DNA of 64,000 bases, from NCBI RefSeq assembly GCF_014652875.1, contig NZ_BMZQ01000005.1, forward strand, positions 62,001-126,000, read 5' to 3'. The notes beneath the pieces were generated by a model. The model searched no databases. It was given only the letters and a program-made list of their open reading frames with translations, and had not been told where the DNA came from. Both the position numbers and the translations under genes were made by a program. The stretch comes from Tianweitania populi (GTDB taxonomy: Bacteria; Pseudomonadota; Alphaproteobacteria; Rhizobiales; Rhizobiaceae). Below, in pieces: positions 63,901 to 64,000 of this stretch (the first letter of the stretch is position 1; every line of letters starts with the position of its first letter).

Positions 63901-64000
63901 GATGACCTCGATGGCCTTCATTATGGGCGTGGTGCCGCTCGTCACATCGACAGGCGCTGGTGCGGAGATGCGCTCGGCCATGGGTGTCGCGGTGTTCGCC
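60953..64000 (+). CDS. RND efflux pump, MexF/BepE-type inner-membrane transporter (3' end outside window)
   Basis: The frame runs open from ATG 60953 to the window end, giving 1,016 residues of an expected 1,040-1,060. It begins MNISRFFVDRPVFAAVLSVLI, as HAE1 RND pumps do. Further marks: LPISEYPEVVPPSVVVRATYPGA, LARIEGVGQVQVFGAG, the helix-4 proton-relay segment GLVLAIGIVVDDAIVVVENVERN (two adjacent Asp), FIAIFSPPPVNGLGTTGGFKLQIEDR and, near the end, RLRLRPILMTSMAFIMGVVPLV. The PPPVNGLGT loop and overall wording are closest to MexF/OqxB/BepE among families that I know. With the adaptor it should export hydrophobic or amphipathic compounds by proton exchange. Confidence 0.94.
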   Translation, partial: MNISRFFVDRPVFAAVLSVLIVVAGLLGMRSLPISEYPEVVPPSVVVRATYPGANPTVIAETVATPLEEQINGVEDMLYMSSQATSDGVLTLTVTFKLGTDPDKAQQLVQNRVSQAEPRLPGEVRSLGITTVKSSPDFIMVVNLVSTGDRYDLTYLRNYATLNVKDRLARIEGVGQVQVFGAGDYSMRIWIDPQKAAEHSLAASDITNAIRGQNVQAAAGIIGASPSLPDVGLQLNVNAQGRLQTPEEFGNIIVKTNEDGAITRLRDVARIELGAADYTLRSLLDGKPAVAIPVLQAPGSNSIEIADNVRATMDELQKAMPEGVKYEIVYDTTEFVRSSIEKVVDTLLEAVALVVLVVIVFLQTWRASIIPLLAVPISIIGTFAVMYMFGFSVNALTLFGLVLAIGIVVDDAIVVVENVERNIENGLAPREATYRAMKEVSGPIIAIALVLVAVFVPLAFISGLSGQFYRQFALTIAISTVISAINSLTLSPALAALLLKGHHAPKDRVTRAMDFVFGWFFRGFNRVFGAASNGYSRTVGGLLSRKSLVMIIYLALVGLTYSMFNAVPGGFVPSQDKQYLVGFAQLPDGATLDRTESVVKQMSDIALKQPGVKHTIAFPGLNINGFTNGSNAGVVFAVLDDFKDRQTPELSGDGIAMALNGQFSGIKDAFIAIFSPPPVNGLGTTGGFKLQIEDRSGFGYQTLDEATKAVIGKAYQTPELAGIFSSYQINVPQLYADLDRAKAEQLGVSVTDVFETLQIYLGSLYVNDFNAFGRTYSVRVQADAAFRAKADDIGNLKVRSQSGQMIPLSALLKVDETAGPERTTRYNGFLSADINGAPAPGFSSGQAQAAMEKILDETLPSGVDYEWTDLTYQQILAGNSSIIVFPLALLLVYLVLAAQYESLTLPLAIIMIVPMGVLAALTGVWLTGGDNNIFTQIGLVVLVGLSAKNAILIVEFARELEFEGRKPLEAAIEASRLRLRPILMTSMAFIMGVVPLVTSTGAGAEMRSAMGVAVFA

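Overview
The window is GC-rich, densely coded chromosomal DNA from an alphaproteobacterium, most likely of the Hyphomicrobiales (rhizobial) group. This rests on gene content: many amino-acid, peptide and sulfonate-type ABC importers, arginase next to ornithine cyclodeaminase under an Lrp regulator, a DUF1176 protein, a COG5631 regulator, BrnT/BrnA and a MexF/BepE-type RND pump. I see no rRNA, tRNA, CRISPR array, insertion sequence, integrase or phage gene. It looks like ordinary metabolic accessory chromosome, with one toxin-antitoxin pair as the only element of likely recent arrival. The genus cannot be fixed from sequence reading alone.

Layout. 1-3.2 kb: the end of an ABC-2 type export operon (ATPase and two permeases). 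3.3-8.1 kb: a periplasmic DUF1176 protein and a fused 5-oxoprolinase/hydantoinase, both on the minus strand. 8.2-15.8 kb: a plus-strand operon of a COG5631/MarR-like regulator, a complete peptide ABC importer (fused ATPase, binding protein, two permeases) and an M14 zinc peptidase. 15.8-22.6 kb, minus strand: BrnT/BrnA, a YhaN/YhaO (SbcC/SbcD-like) pair, an LLM flavin oxidoreductase and a small WGR-domain protein. 22.8-26.7 kb: a TonB-dependent receptor, then an ArsR regulator divergent from an MFS exporter. 26.7-36.9 kb: Lrp regulator, arginase, ornithine cyclodeaminase, a basic-amino-acid-type ABC importer, two SDR dehydrogenases, an IclR regulator, a cytoplasmic HpPgdA-like deacetylase/imidase and a solute-binding protein. 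36-42.7 kb: a LysR regulator divergent from a four-gene operon for the aminoadipate route of lysine breakdown (2-oxoadipate dioxygenase, D-2-hydroxyglutarate dehydrogenase, ALDH7 dehydrogenase, aminotransferase). 42.7-45.1 kb: an MHYT-PAS-GGDEF-EAL signalling protein. 45.3-51.5 kb: an Lrp regulator, a four-gene amino-acid ABC importer and two FAD amino-acid oxidoreductases. 51.5-58.5 kb, minus strand: a sulfonate/nitrate-type ABC importer with an acyl-CoA-dehydrogenase-like flavoprotein and an AhpD-like protein, then a glycerate 2-kinase and its LysR regulator. 58.6-64 kb: a catalytically degenerate alpha/beta hydrolase and a MexF/BepE-type RND pump cut by the window end.

How it fits together. 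The main theme is scavenging nitrogenous compounds: peptides and 5-oxoproline, arginine and ornithine, lysine or its derivatives, and organosulfur or similar anions. Importer and catabolic genes lie together, each set with its own regulator. The least explained parts are the SDR/SDR/HpPgdA-like group at 31.6-34.9 kb, the dead-looking hydrolase beside the RND pump, the acyl-CoA-dehydrogenase-like enzyme without the usual catalytic glutamate, and the BrnT promoter that seems to give a leaderless mRNA from within its own operator.
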